Notes: generated from the sequence alone by a model not told the origin. A stretch of DNA of 64,000 nt from Bombyx mori (GCF_030269925.1 NC_085119.1:15597001-15661000), one strand, 5' to 3'; shown: positions 1 through 12,178, counted from the stretch's first letter. Program-made: numbers and translations.

Positions 1-1355
1 GGCGTGAGATGTTTTTATTGATGAATTTTACTATCTGATTGCCTTATTGGACCTGTAATCAAGTGTACAGTGGTTATCAATTATTTCACATTAGGGTCTA
101 AGTGTGTTTATAATTATCTTCTGCAAACCGTAACACAAAAAACAAACAACCCTGTGTTTTTAAAGTAAAAAATGCCTTATTTTAAATGGGTCATTTGTAT
201 TTTATTCATTTAATTATTTATTGTAATTTTTTCTTAAGCCTTTATTCCGTTTATAGCTCTAGCAAAATCCAAACAAAGACAACAGTTATTGTATTGTATT
301 TGTTAGTTATTCATAGTTACGAACAGGAAAATTTTGCACACGTTAGCAAAAATATTGAATTTAAAATACAAATGCAATTGAGTTGCCTTGTTCCTTGAAC
401 GATCTGTTCTAGACGATGAGCAAATAAGGGAACTATTAAACAGCTATGATATATTTACACTTTGTCGGTAAAATTCAAATTCTACTTTATTCAGAATGTT
501 TCAATTAAATCTTTAAAAAAATTTCTTACACATCTCGTACTACCGAGAAATAACACGAATCACCATTTATTTGAAAAAATAATAGATGCATATATAATTT
601 ATACATTAAAATTCCTTAGAGCTTAACAAGGCTAGCAACCTTAACCCAAACAAAATTAAATAGTTTAATATTATATGGGAGATTAGTTTGTAACGATTAA
701 TAAAAGCCAAAAACATTTCTGTACATACTTATACCGCTGTATAAGCACAGTTCTTAAATTTATTGTGTATATGTATGCTAGTATACTTCATATCTGCAGC
801 AACCTTAACACCTATTCACGTAGGTAAGCTAAATTACAAACACAAATACGAACCGAGTCGGCCACCGTTAGGTAAACTGTGTTACTTTGGATTAAGGACC
901 GGACAAACAAACAAACCAGACGGCTGAAGCAAATTGCCCTTGGACTTATTTATTGCGGGACCCTAAATTTAATATACTATTGTTGGCTTTTACCTTAGAA
1001 GACGTTAATCGAATTTGGGAAGTGGCATTTCATTATGATTTTTTTTTCTCGAGGAAACTCTACATCCCTCTTAATTTAATTATTTCCAATTTTACCCTTG
1101 ACGTTTAAATTTTGGGGGATGTTTTAATGTTTACTTCGTTTTAAATTTACCGAGCTGTAATTTTGTTACGTGTTCAGAGCTTGTTTGGGTCTGTTAGTTA
1201 CAGATGGTGCATTTACGGTCTATGATTTTTTGCCTTCCATTAGTTTGAATTATCTTAGAAATAATTGTGATCAGCTCTAAAACACCATATTGTATGTAAC
1301 ATTAAATATTTAACAGCAAGTGGACCGTGAACACGTTAACTCATCTATTGCACAA
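1..1355. other. AT-rich unique DNA, no gene seen
   Basis: Only short chance open frames occur here. I see no splice-bounded coding pattern, no recognisable domain and no clear repeat. Intergenic or intronic DNA is the likely reading. Confidence 0.5.
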
Positions 1356-1778
1356 CGTCGTCGTGGCCTAAAGGATAAAATGTCCGGTGCATTCGTATCT
1401 AGCGATGCAACGGTGTTTGAATCCTACAGGCGGGTACCAGTTTTTCTAATGAAATACGTACTTAACCAAATGTTCACGATTGACTTCCACGGTGAAGGAA
1501 CATCGTGTAAAAAAAATGAAACCCGCAAAATTATAATTTGCGTAATTACTGGTGGTAGGACCTCTTGTGAGTCCACACGGGTAGTTATCACCACCCTGCC
1601 TACTTCTGCCGTGAAGCAGTAATGCGTTTCGGTTTGAAGGGTGGGGCAGCCTTTGTAACTGTACTGAGACCTTAGAACTTATATCTCAACTCAAGGTGGG
1701 TGGCGCAGGGCTTCCAGTAACCACTTAACACCAGGTGGGCTGTGAGCTCGTCCACTCGTCTAAGCAATAAAAAAAAAC
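1356..1778 (+). mobile_element. Bm1 SINE, near full length
   Basis: The copy opens with the tRNA-like head (GTCGTCGTGGCCTAAAGGAT, then a box B-like GTGTTTGAATCC), runs through the ACTGGTGGTAGG body and ends TAAGCAATA plus an A tract. Compared with other copies here it has a short internal deletion near 1717 (the stretch before CAGTAACCACTTAACACC is shortened) and a small CTCAA duplication. A 100-codon open frame across it (1320-1622) is a by-product of the SINE and not a gene. Confidence 0.9.
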
Positions 1779-2523
1779 AGCAACAAAACATAAAAACTAG
1801 GCCAACGATATAAGAATACCATTACCGAAAAGACATCCGTTAAAAAAACAGTATACAATAACCGAATATAGAAAACTCATACATTAAATTTATAATGACA
1901 ACATTCCCTATTTACTTTGCTTGTTTATACACGTTCAACGTATCTCTGCAACGTACTCGTCGAGCATAAGACGAATCACAACTTTTTCATTGTGTAGAAC
2001 CGCGAAGGCAAATTTACATGTCCCCCAAATTTCCTTCGTCCTCACAACAGTTCCCAAAACAAACTCACAAAGACTCTGCGAGTGCTCTATTTTTTATTAT
2101 TATTTCATGTTCGTGTTATTTTGTTCCGTCGCCAACTTCCCTTTATGCTTCATAAAAATTTAGTGGGTACTTAGCTTTCTACTTATTCGTTACATCAGCA
2201 TTCTATTAGTCTTATTGTCGGCATATTTCTGCTCAGGTAAGTAAAGAAGCCCCCGAGGAAAGCTTTGGTAAATCCTTGAACAATATTTTTGTTTGTACTG
2301 TCTATAATTTTTTTGTGAAAACAAAGGTGAATTCCACTGTAGTCATATGGTACATACACGATTATTAGAAAGCGTCGCGTTTATTTTCTCTCTTTCGATT
2401 CACCTGTAGTAATGTGTAGTTTTATTGAGGATTTTCTTTATCTTTACTCCTATATCGAATATTGGCTTAAACCTTAGAAATATATTGATAATTTTAAAAA
2501 TTATGATCAATTCTTTTGCCAAT
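1779..2523. other. AT-rich DNA, no feature seen
   Basis: No conserved coding or repeat signature was found. The 80-codon frame near 1921 has no recognisable domain and is probably a chance opening. Confidence 0.45.
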
Positions 2524-2775
2524 TTTTTTTTATTTATTGCTTAGATGGGGGACGAGTTCTCAGCCCACCTGCTGTAAAGTGGTTACTGGAGCCCATATAC
2601 ATCTACACAACGTAAATGCACCACCCACCTTGAGATATAAGTTCTAAGGTCTCAAGTATAGTTACAACGGCTGCCCCACCCTTCAAACCGAAACGCATTA
2701 CTGCTTCACGGCAGAAATAGGTAGGGTGGTGGTGCCTACCCGTGCGGACTCTCAAGAGGTCCTCCCACCAGTAAT
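2524..2775 (-). mobile_element. Bm1 SINE, short form (3' half)
   Basis: Minus-strand copy whose poly(A) side reads as T-rich DNA before ATTGCTTAGATGGG. It ends at CCACCAGTAA, the internal 5' boundary shared with eight other copies in this window, and lacks the tRNA-like head. Confidence 0.88.
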
Positions 2776-3443
2776 TTCATTTTTACATGCACATAATTAT
2801 TAACAAATCAGGAACGACTATCTACAACTTTGTATTATGAAGCTATTACGGTTCACTCACATCAAAGGGTGATTAATTAACACACTATAAAAAAAACACT
2901 TTACTGTACAACCACGTTCACATTTCATCTTAAAAATAAATAAAAAATACCAAACTAATTTAGTGTCATAACTCGCTAAAAATGCCACATAAACAGAGCG
3001 TTAAATCGTCTTTTAATGGTAGATGCAACGTTATATCGCGTTAATGGAGTGTCGTATTTGGCACCCTGTGGCTCTGTCTTACGGCTCCAAGGGTCACAAC
3101 CCTCCTGGATTTAAACTTAATTAAAGTTCCGATCCGAGCTACGTGTGTTTAAGATGAAGTTGTTTAAGACACGTTTCGGATTATAGAAGAATTTGTTGTA
3201 ATAGTTTTCGTATCCTGAAATTGAAAAGTATTATTAAATTTTGAAGCCAACTGTTGATATTAGAAAATTTCAAATTTCTAATTTCTCGAGAAATTTGAAA
3301 ATGCCAATTTAATTATTTTTTGTGTTATAATTGTATATCACTTACCAAATAAGGTCGTCGAAGAAGCCTGGAACGAACAGATTTTTATCTATGTTGCATT
3401 GTAATATTATAATAGCTTAATTACAAAGCGAATCTCTTACCTG
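2776..3443. other. AT-rich DNA, no feature seen
   Basis: Nothing recognisable apart from short AT-rich runs, including a local inverted stretch around 3262-3300 (AAATTTCAAATTTCTAATTTC region). Confidence 0.4.
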
Positions 3444-3842
3444 CTTTTTTTATTGCTTAGATGGGTGGACGAGCTCACAGCCCACCTGGTGTTAGGTGGT
3501 TACTGGAACCCATAGACATCTACAACGTAAATGCTGCCACCCACCTTGAGATGTGAGTTCTAAGGTACAGTTACAACGACTGCCCCACCCTTCAAACCGA
3601 AACGCATTACTGCTTCACAGCAGAAACAGGCGGGGTCGTGGTACCTACCCGTGCGGACTCACAAGAGGTCCTACCACCAGTAATTAGGCAAATTATAATT
3701 TTGCGGATTTGGTTTTTATTACACGATGTTATTTTTTCAACGTGGAAGTCAATCGTGAACATTTGTTGAGTACGTATTTCATTAGAAAAATTGGTACCTG
3801 CCTGCGGGATTCGAACACCGTTGCATCGCTAGATTCGAATGC
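3444..3842 (-). mobile_element. Bm1 SINE, long form, head partly lost
   Basis: Minus-strand copy with complete 3' half and middle (the segment containing GGAAGTCAATCGTGAACATT). It retains the box B region (GGGATTCGAACACC) but diverges just inside the head at about 3830. The 75-codon frame at 3709-3936 lies mostly in this SINE. Confidence 0.85.
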
Positions 3843-4145
3843 TTCGCTCCATAAGCACTGTTTAGCTTTTTTGACTGCTCCCTATGACCAATATTACAGA
3901 GATTTTTTTACTGGGAATTATTTTGTCTTGTTATAAATATATTACAATACATATACTCCTTTTATTCCTTTTCTACTTCGTTTACTGTTAGTTCATTATC
4001 ACGAAAAACATATAATAACACCAGATTAAACTTAAAAAGTAGTTTAAATTATCTCTGTACTGTGCATAAGAAGATATAATATAAAAAATAAAGATACAGA
4101 TAAACAGAGAGATACAATGAGAAAGTTGTATCCTTGACCATTTAT

Positions 4146-4515
4146 TGAAGTGAAAACTTCTTTAGAATCGTTGTGATTTCAAACCGGATGCAACGGAAAA
4201 AACGACAGGTAAGAGACACAAATACAAAAATGTGTAGGATGAAGCCAGCAAATAATGAGACAGAAATATACATACTATTTAATACAGCGCCATCTGTGAG
4301 ATTTTTTAATACTAACGTGTGTATGAAAGCTCTTGTAGTGAATTTTAATTTAGGATTATACGTGAAATTAAAATATCAATTCACCGAGGGCGCTACCTTA
4401 CAATTATTTACTAATGACAAAATTTTACATATACTTAAGACGTTTAGGATAGTTGTATTTTAATTTTGGAAGGTTTCACTTCTACCACGTGTGAATTGCA
4501 CACATGTTTTTTTTT
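4146..4515 (+). mobile_element. MITE family A, complete copy with terminal hairpin
   Basis: The left end TGAAGTGAAAACTTCT and right end AAGGTTTCACTTCT form imperfect inverted repeats. Outside the right repeat is a short hairpin, CCACGTGTG-AATTG-CACACATG, followed by a T run. An inverted relative at 32,146-32,527 matches at both ends: the left segment TTTAGAATCGTTGTGATTTC and an internal block AAAATATCAATTCA followed by GAGGGCGCTA. That pairing of both ends supports a real mobile unit of about 370 bp. No transposase is encoded. The 96-codon frame at 4173-4463 lies inside and is not conserved. Confidence 0.65.
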
Positions 4516-4645
4516 TTATCCCTCTACTTGCGATCTGTGTTGTATCGGGGCGTTCTAAACTTTTTTTTTAGCTTACATTAGCTTACATTCAATTAATATT
4601 GTAAGCTTATCAAACATAAAAATAAATAGTTATTTACGATTTATT

Positions 4646-4922
4646 TTCATGTTTTTTTTTTTTAATTACCCTTGTAGGCAGACGAGCATACGGCCCACCT
4701 GATGGTGAGTGGTTACCGTCGCCCATGGACTTCAGCAATGCCAGGGGCAGAGCCAAGCCGCTGCCTACCGCTTAATACTCTCCACAAGCCTCGTTTGAAG
4801 AAGGACATGTCATAGCGCTCGGGAAACACCGTGGAGGGGAGCTCATTCCGTAGCCGGATGGTACGTGGCAAAAAAGACCTCTGGAAACGCACTATGGATG
4901 ACCGCAGTGGCTCCAGGTACAA
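4646..4922 (-). mobile_element. 3' end of a non-LTR retrotransposon (family L)
   Basis: Minus-strand 5'-truncated copy. The poly(A) side is the T-rich run before ACCCTTGTAGGCAGACGAGC, and the coding remnant on the minus strand reads toward an Arg-Arg end. Translated residues include RTIRLRNELPSTVFPERYDM, matching the C-terminal reading frame kept better at 49.7 and 50.7 kb. BMC1 is a possible name, but this is not verified. Confidence 0.8.
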
Positions 4923-4988
4923 ATTAGCTTACATTCAATTAATGTTGATAGGCTTACAACATTAATTGAATGAAAGCTAATTTGTACC
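4916..4988. repeat. 32-bp-arm inverted repeat (hairpin)
   Basis: Arms 4916-4947 and 4957-4988 are reverse complements with one mismatch and a 9-nt loop (ATAGGCTTA). The left arm begins with the last five bases of the retrotransposon fragment (GGTAC). Related direct sequence (TTAGCTTACATTCAATTAAT) also lies at about 4578-4597 on the other side of that fragment. Confidence 0.75.
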
Positions 4989-5535
4989 CCTTCATCTTTT
5001 AACATCAATATGTTATGTACACTCCGTGTGTTCGGTTAATTTAGTTTCTATTACGAAATCAATTAATTTCCACTTTAACAAAACACTGTTCGTATATTAA
5101 ATGAATAGAAATCTAAAATCAAGTGAGCTGTACCGAGAAATTTCAGAATAATTTTCAAATTGATCAAACATTTGATTTGTTGTTTATATACTTGATAATT
5201 CTATTTTCTATCTACTATGTATCTCTGGTAATAGGCAAGTAATATTTGTACTGTTTTTTCTTTATGTGTTCATAAGCATTTGATTGTGATAAACCTTGAT
5301 ACATGTGATTTTGGCACTGTAAAACAAGTATCTGTTATACAACTATCAGCATTCGCCATTGGTGCATGCTTAGTTTCAACAATGAGTGTATTTTATACAT
5401 TCAAATATAGATACAGTGAAACGTAGCTGGTGGTGATTAGGTACGAATGACAATATTTTTTCCAGTAAAACTGGTAAGGGAGTAAGTAAACTGAAAATAA
5501 TGTTTTTTTTTTCGGGTGATACTATTTTACAACTT
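4989..5535. other. AT-rich DNA, no feature seen
   Basis: No coding or repeat signature was recognised. Confidence 0.4.
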
Positions 5536-5728
5536 ATTTATTATTGCTTAGAAGGGTGGACGAGCTCACAGCCCACCTGGTGTTAAGTGGTTACTGGAGC
5601 CCATAGACATCTATAACGTAAATGCGCCACCCACCTTTATAAGTTCTAAGGTATCAGTATAGTTACAACGACTGCCCCACCCTTCAAACCGAAACGGATT
5701 AATGCTTCGTGGCATTAATAGGCAGAAT
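5536..5728 (-). mobile_element. Bm1 SINE 3' fragment
   Basis: Minus-strand copy from ATTGCTTAGAAGGG to the region of GCTTCGTGGCATTAATAGGCAG. It is more diverged than its neighbours and stops before the CCACCAGTAA boundary. Confidence 0.82.
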
Positions 5729-6999
5729 AGAACTTTATCGATTTTTGGGTTTTTTATAGAAATGTCCAGTTTTCGTACTTATTTCAATACCGCATTAAAC
5801 TATTTTTTTTTGGGAGCAGACCACGGACCGATGGATATTAATCTGTGTTACTCTACCGATTCAAACGTGATTAAGACATTTTTCGACTATGATAGTTTTA
5901 ACAAATAAATTTTCCACTTCTGAATTTCTTTGCTATGTCCACATTAGATAACATTCACAATTTTTTACTGAACACAACAATATAATCGAGAAATTAACTT
6001 TGTTAATCCACTGGAAACGACTGTAGGTGATATCCTGGCGTCGTTCCAGTGTTCAAATTCTGTTGCCAACAGCTTAGACCGGTAATTACACTCATATTTC
6101 ATTAATTTAATGCTCTGAGTAGTATAATTATGGATAAAGTAAGGTATGGTTAAGGTAACATAGTATGGACAGCACTTTTATATTATTAAATTTGTTTAAA
6201 AAATCTACGAAAATATCTAATTTTTTTGTTAGTCAATGACTTTGGCTACTGTGGATTTAGAGGTCCACAAGGAAATCAGTAGCTTTATTAAAAGTATTCA
6301 GAATCTGGGACTTGTTCTTATCTTGCTTTTATTTCTGGCACGCACAACACCGGAGAAAATTCTAGCTTGGGGCCTTTCATTATGAAACCTCAAGTTTTCC
6401 TCCAGCCTCTTCTTTACGTGAGATCAAAGTATAGCTAATGCTTAGTATATTTAAGCTTCAAGCCAAAACAGAACTCGCGAGTTGACCCTTAAAAGATTTA
6501 AGCTCGAGTTATAAAACAGGAAACAAAATAAATCACAAAATGACCAGAGACACACATTCTGAAGCCTTAAACGCTCGTCGAGGATTGTCCACGGGCTTTT
6601 AACGGTGTCCACGACACATTAATTGGCCATAACGAACAAAATATAGTTATTGGACCCACAAGGTACCGGCAAAAAGCCAAAACAAATCCTCACGGTCCGA
6701 ATCTAAAAGGTTGACAAAAACATCGGAACTGCGCCGTGCAATGCTGAAAAGCGTTGTTTTTAGTGAACAGTGTTTTGCGCGTGCATTCCTAAATTGATCT
6801 TTTTTTTTTGAATCGTTTAGGAAATTGGGACTCCAAATTTTTTTAAGATTTCTGAATTAACAAAATGTTCTGTATTTTTTTTATTTATTTAATATATTTC
6901 GTACACACAGCTGTTAGATGAAACACGACAATAAGGATACGGAGTACAAGGGCACTACTTATTTCATGTTGAAATCTCTTCCAGTAGGCCCGCAGAAGG
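5729..6999. other. Unique DNA, no gene seen
   Basis: A short inverted pair (CACTGGAAACGAC near 6010 and GTCGTTCCAGTG near 6041) is visible. Nothing else is recognisable; the open frames are short. Confidence 0.4.
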
Positions 7000-8060
7000 A
7001 AAGAAGAATTAGGAACACAAACCTAGTGCATACATATGCACTTTAAGACTTAGAGTTAATGAAAATTTCTTAACTTATCTTAGATTTAAGGGGAAGAGCA
7101 AGCGATTGTCTGACTTTACAAAGGGTTGAGTCTTTTTATTATTTCTCTGTATTCTACTCCTCATCTCCTAACAAGACCCTATAGACATCTTGGTCATGAA
7201 AGCCATTATCAAGATGTTCATTCTTGTCGTAGACCAGTTAGCATGCCAACAATGTAATCTATCTCTCCTATATTGAATCGGCTCATCTCAATTTACATAC
7301 GTATTTCCTAATGCGGAAATTCCCCATGAGAGCCCAGAGACAACATGTTAGATGATTTCAATACAGCCTTTTGGCTTCTGTAATACTTAAAAACGTTTTA
7401 GCATGTCTTAGCGGCGCGGTGTTTCTCCATTCCATAATTATTTTTGGGACTAATCTATCAGTGCATTAACTACATACGCATCTCATTGGATTGATCATGC
7501 ATGGTCCAAGTTCTATCGTTGCCTAATCAGGATTCACTTTTGTTAGTTTAGCTTCCTCGTTTCCATCGACACCAATGTATACAGGTATCCAGAGTAGGTT
7601 GACAGTGTTGTAGTTGCATAAGATTACAGAAGTTGAGTAAGATCAGACTGCGTATTGAGCTGTCTAATTGAGATTAACAAATAAAAAATAATCGGCAGCC
7701 ACATGACCTTTTTAATGAGGCTCATTCACCCGCTACCCATCAATGTCTCACTAGTCTAGCGTAATAGATAATGTGCCTTAAAAATAAGCTGTCATCTATA
7801 AGCCACGTATTGGTTAGCTGAAATCTGCAGCAATGAAATATCTTGTCCTTTTATAGAATCCATCAACCAAAATAGACAACGTCTCCCAAAGCGATGCTCA
7901 CTAAACGGGTGACACAGAAGCGGCTATGAGGAGTGTGAACATAGTACAAAACGTGACATTTAAACGCAATAACCTAGAGAATACTGCTGGGAGCTACCGG
8001 AATCAGTGCGAGGTTGGCATTGTGCCAACAAGCAGCACACCTTAGAATGGAAACACAGGG
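7000..8060 (-). pseudogene. Decayed non-LTR retrotransposon with RNase H block
   Basis: On the minus strand near 7540-7625 the translation reads NLLWIPVYIGVDGNEEAKLT. This resembles the late RNase H motif of I/R1-type non-LTR retrotransposons (a Trp-x-Pro-Gly-His-x-Gly-x-x-Gly-Asn-Glu block), although the usual Gly-His here is Val-Tyr. Upstream on the same strand, near 7880, a Val-Asp-Gly could be the remains of the Asp-Gly-Ser that opens RNase H. Stop codons interrupt every frame around it, so the copy is dead. Limits are approximate: only the central block is persuasive, and the flanking kilobase is assigned because it lacks any other identity. A chance match is possible but unlikely for the Asn-Glu-Glu-Ala context. 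Confidence 0.5.
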
Positions 8061-8421
8061 CTTAGTATTCAGATATTAACTGTCGCGGGAAGAAATTAAC
8101 AAAAAAGCATAGATTTATTAAAAACTATCTTTGAAGAACCGCTCCATAAGCTTTTAATGCTCTGTAATGTTCCATAAATAGCTATAATAAGGAAATCATT
8201 AAGTAAAATTAAATAAGTTTTTGGGCACAAAAACAACATTTTAAATGTTACAAATGCATATTTCCATAAATAAACCCAAGCCCTTTTTATATTAAGAGAT
8301 GGCTCTCCAAAATTTTCTGTGCTTTTGTAACACGAAGTCAAGAAGACATTAAATGATCAGCAGATTTTAGACACATTGAAATGACTAGAATATATTTAGA
8401 TTGTACATTTATCGAGGTTGT

Positions 8422-8552
8422 GCTGGCCTAATGGTAGGCAGTATTTTGGCTCTGTCCCTTGCATTGATGAATTCCATGGGCGACGGTAATCACTCACCTC
8501 AATACGGTGGACCGTATGCTCGTCTGCTTACAAGGGCAATAAAAAAATAGAT
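8422..8552 (+). mobile_element. Family L non-LTR 3' end fragment
   Basis: Plus-strand terminal fragment from GGTAGGCAGTATTTTGGCTC to GCTTACAAGGGCAATAAAAA. It holds only the 3' end and short A tail. Confidence 0.82.
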
Positions 8553-9343
8553 AATTCAAAACGAAAAATATTAAAAGGTTCTGTTAAAAACCTACAGCAA
8601 TAACATTCGATAATCCAATTCGTATGTTTCCTTGCGTTATGCTCTCACTTTACGTCCAACATTAGAACCTCGATACCGAGAGTAGTGATTATTAAAATTG
8701 TTCGCTTAAAAGCTATGGTTGTTTTGTAGACTCATTCCCTTATTGCCCCATTACTTTAATGCTGCAATAAATCCAGCTTTGTTCGCATACAAATAAGTTT
8801 TGTTTTCATTTGTTTCATATGTTATTTTACCTTTGTAAAAGTATATTTGCTTAAAATATACACTAACTTTTTTTAGGTTAGTTGACAAGCAATGCTTTTC
8901 ATCTATACTATTTAAGCTTAAATCGTTGGGTTATAAGTTCACAAGAATAAAATACGTAACAATGGCTATTAGAAAATATACCATCTATTCTCTTTAGGTC
9001 ATAAACTAGATATGTTTGTACCATATTAACAAATAGAAACGTCTGATGTAGATTGTATGGCTTTGGAAGTATCAGCCATGTTTCAGAGAACATAGTCTAT
9101 CTTTCTGATTTTCTTAGGGACGGCATTGAAAATAAATGATTTTTTTTTTATTATTAGTTGAATTATGGATGAATGAATGGTAAATTATATAATATTATAA
9201 TATCTTGCACTGCACTAAAATTCGCATGTCAAATAATGACAAGGCATACACGCTGCTTTTAACTTCTGTTATAGCTCATTTTCACCATGCTTAGCGAGTA
9301 AATTATCTTTCTTTCTTTCTTTTTTCTTCTTTTTTTTTTTGAT
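8553..9343. other. AT-rich DNA with a pyrimidine tract
   Basis: A CTTT-rich tract occupies about 9307-9341. No gene or other repeat was recognised. Confidence 0.4.
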
Positions 9344-9674
9344 AAATTGTTGAAGTGAAACTTCCTTATCGGCGTTGGAAAAAAATTTACCGTCACATTT
9401 TTCGGTTACGCGTCACATTTTTCCGTTACGCGCCATCTGTTTTGTATTCATGTCTATGATAATAAAATCCTTTTGTTTAAACATTATCTAATTTAACTTT
9501 TTTGTATTCATGTCTATGATAATAAAATCCTTTTGTTTAAACTTTATCTAATTTAACTTTATTTAACCAATTTCTAGAAAGTTGCATGTAGATCATTTTT
9601 CGAAAAATAAGGCCATAAACAAGTTTCACTTCTTACGTGTGTACACTAGTACACGCACACATTTTTTTTTTTAG
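9344..9674 (+). mobile_element. MITE family A, second copy
   Basis: The left end TTGAAGTGAAACTTCC and right end AGTTTCACTTCT match the family described at 4146. The outer right flank again carries a potential hairpin (ACGTGTGTACACTAGTACAC) and a T run. It contains the 60-bp tandem duplication listed separately. Confidence 0.6.
9441..9560. repeat. 60-bp tandem duplication
   Basis: Two adjacent 60-base units (9441-9500 and 9501-9560) begin TTTGTATTCATGTCTATGAT. They are nearly identical, so the duplication is recent relative to the host MITE. Confidence 0.93.
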
Positions 9675-9720
9675 AAATTGTATTTAAATACGAATTACAT
9701 ATTGATATAATATTATATCA

Positions 9721-10091
9721 TATCGAGCGATGCAACGGTGTTCGAATCCCGCAGGCGGGTGCCAATTTTTCTAATGAAATACGTACTTAACAAGTGTTCA
9801 CGATGGACTTCCACGGTGAAGGAATAACATCGTGTAATAAAAAACAAACCCGCAAAATTATAATTTGTGTAATTACTAGTGGTAGGACCTTTTGTGAGTC
9901 CGCACGGCTAGGTTATCACCCGCCTATTTCTGCCGTGAAGTAGTAATGTGTTTCGGTTTGAAGGGTGGGGTAACTTATATCTCAAGGTGGGTGGCGCATT
10001 TACGTCGTAGATGTCTATGTGCTCCAGTAACCACTTAACACCAGGTGGGCTGTGAGCTCGTCCACTCATCTCATCTAAGCAATAAAAAAAA
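9721..10091 (+). mobile_element. Bm1 SINE, long form, head truncated
   Basis: Begins inside the tRNA-like head at ATCGAGCGATGCAACGGTG, includes box B (GTTCGAATCCC) and middle, and ends TCTAAGCAATAAAAAAA. A small internal deletion removes the segment between GGTGGGG and TTATATCTCAAGG. Confidence 0.88.
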
Positions 10092-11646
10092 CGTCCATTC
10101 CGAGGTTCAGATTATATATATTATATCGTTTAAAGATATAAGATAAAATAAACCATAGCACATGCTCAACCTAATCATTAGTTAACGTCATTTATGATTT
10201 GGGAAACTCGGGCCGGAAAGCAGAATTGTTTATCCCGCGGTGAAAAATGTTGGCTGCGCGCCAGATTTGAGCACCTGGCACTTTTAACTGTGTCACAGAT
10301 TTTAAGCTGATTGACTGGCTAGTCTCTAAGCTATGGCGTCCAAGTTTTTATAAAATTTGATTTTACATTAAATTTAAATTCAGCTATATGTGCTTATAAA
10401 TAGAATTCAATTTAGCTCAATATAAACGTTCAACATCGAGCACATTAGAAATTTCTGCTCTATTTTAAGTGTCAGAATCATACACATATACGAGATGAGA
10501 ATTAGATGTCAATGACTTTTCAAATTTAGTATTTCGATTAATTGAAGAGATTTTTTTAAATAATTTCTCTAAATAGCTGTTGAGAGCTTCAAAAACAACT
10601 ACACATAAACCTTGTAAAATCTATTTTGTAAAAAAACTACCACACAAATATTAGGAACCAAGTCCATAGTACAGCCAGGTTCTCTAACTTAAACTTAGGA
10701 GGCGATATTTTTTTTATAGCTTAGAGTGTGTTTACTTAATCTTGTAACTTGGCTTCCTGAACAAAACTTTTTTGGATACTCCTGTTGAACAAAACTTTTT
10801 CGAATACTCTTTTTGTGTTTTAAATACCTGCTTTTGAATTGATTTTGTTTCTAAACACTTTTAAGATATTATTTATGCCATTTTTGTTTTTATCAATTTA
10901 GAATTTCGATTAAGGTAACGGACACGTATTTTCTGTAGATGCGTAACTTTATAATAATTTTAAAGCTACTTTTGATATGCTGGATAGATAGTCTTTAAAT
11001 ATTGTAAACAGCTCAGAATTATAAAACTTTATTATGCAAGCAAAGACTGGGTTTTATTAAACACTTTTTCAGTATTATCTAGATTGAATAGATCAAAAGG
11101 TATTTAGTTCATTTTGTCACCTATTTCCATTCCAGTATCTATGATATAAATGCAAATCAGCAAGATTCAAACTGGCTCTGATGCTGTCACACTGGGTCAA
11201 ACTATTAGAGATTCCAACGAAATTTAAGAAAAGAAAATTAGAATATTAAAACCATCCAAATGTGTGTTAAATCCGTCTGTTGGTAAATAGCAACGGTTTT
11301 CTTGAGATGTTTTCTTATGATGTGTAAAAAAAAATGTAGAAGGATAAGCAGTACTCCCTGATTACATTGATAATGAATAAAAAAACAAAGACTGTGATTG
11401 TACAAATATTGTCGTATATATTTATAAACAGTGAAGTACAGCCATTAATAAACATTTTGTTCCAATGAATTTAATATCAGACGTTGGCCATGAAGTCGGA
11501 GATATATAATTTATTTTCATGAATTATTAAATCAAAAAAGTACACTTTTTACCTCAACGTGAAAATTTTCTACAAAATGACATCACACAATAATAGAATG
11601 TATCCAAAAGGCTTATAGAAGAAAATGGCTTTGTAATACGCTTGGC
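10092..11646. other. Unique AT-rich DNA, no gene seen
   Basis: A short near-duplicate (AACAAAACTTTTT plus GGATACTC / CGAATACTC) occurs at about 10,759-10,812. No coding domain was recognised. Confidence 0.4.
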
Positions 11647-11697
11647 ATAGCTATCATTTGAAACTACTAACTCGAGAGTTGCGCTGGACTATCGTCT
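11647..11697 (+). repeat. Left ~50-bp direct repeat flanking Bm1
   Basis: 51 bases from ATAGCTATCATTTGAAACTA to ACTATCGTCT are repeated at 12,130-12,178 with two substitutions and a 2-base gap. They lie immediately on either side of a Bm1 SINE, as a target site duplication would. Confidence 0.85.
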
Positions 11698-11698
11698 T

Positions 11699-12128
11699 TT
11701 TTATTTTTTTATTGCTTGGATGGGTGGACGATCTTACAGCCCATCTGGTTACTGGAGCCCATAGACATCGATAAAATAAATGCGCAACCCACCTTGAGAT
11801 ATAAGTTCTAAGGTCTCGAGTACAGTACAACGGCTGCCCCACCCTTCAAACCGAAACGCATTACTGCTTCACGGCATAAATAGGCAGGGTGGTGGTACCT
11901 ACCCGTGCGGACTCACAAGAGGTCCTACCACCAGTAATTACGCAAATTATAATTTTGAGGGTTTGATTTTTATTACACGATGCTATTCCTTCACCGTGGA
12001 AGTCAATCGTGAACATTTGTTGAGTAAGTATTGCATTAGAAAAATTGGTACCCGCCTGAGATTCGAACACCGGTGCATCGCTCAACACGAGTGCACCGGA
12101 CGTCTTATCCTTTAGGCCACGACGATTT
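11699..12128 (-). mobile_element. Bm1 SINE, full length, between long direct repeats
   Basis: Minus-strand copy with poly(A) side (T-rich before ATTGCTTGGATGGG) and complete tRNA-like head ending TTAGGCCACGACGAT. Box B appears as AGATTCGAACACCGG. This is the least truncated copy in the window. Confidence 0.92.
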
Positions 12129-12129
12129 T

Positions 12130-12178
12130 ATAGCTATCATTTGAAACTACTTACTCGAGAATTGCGCGACTATCGTCT
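12130..12178 (+). repeat. Right ~50-bp direct repeat flanking Bm1
   Basis: Matches 11,647-11,697 apart from a T/A change, an A/G change and a missing TG. Together the pair brackets the SINE directly. Confidence 0.85.
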
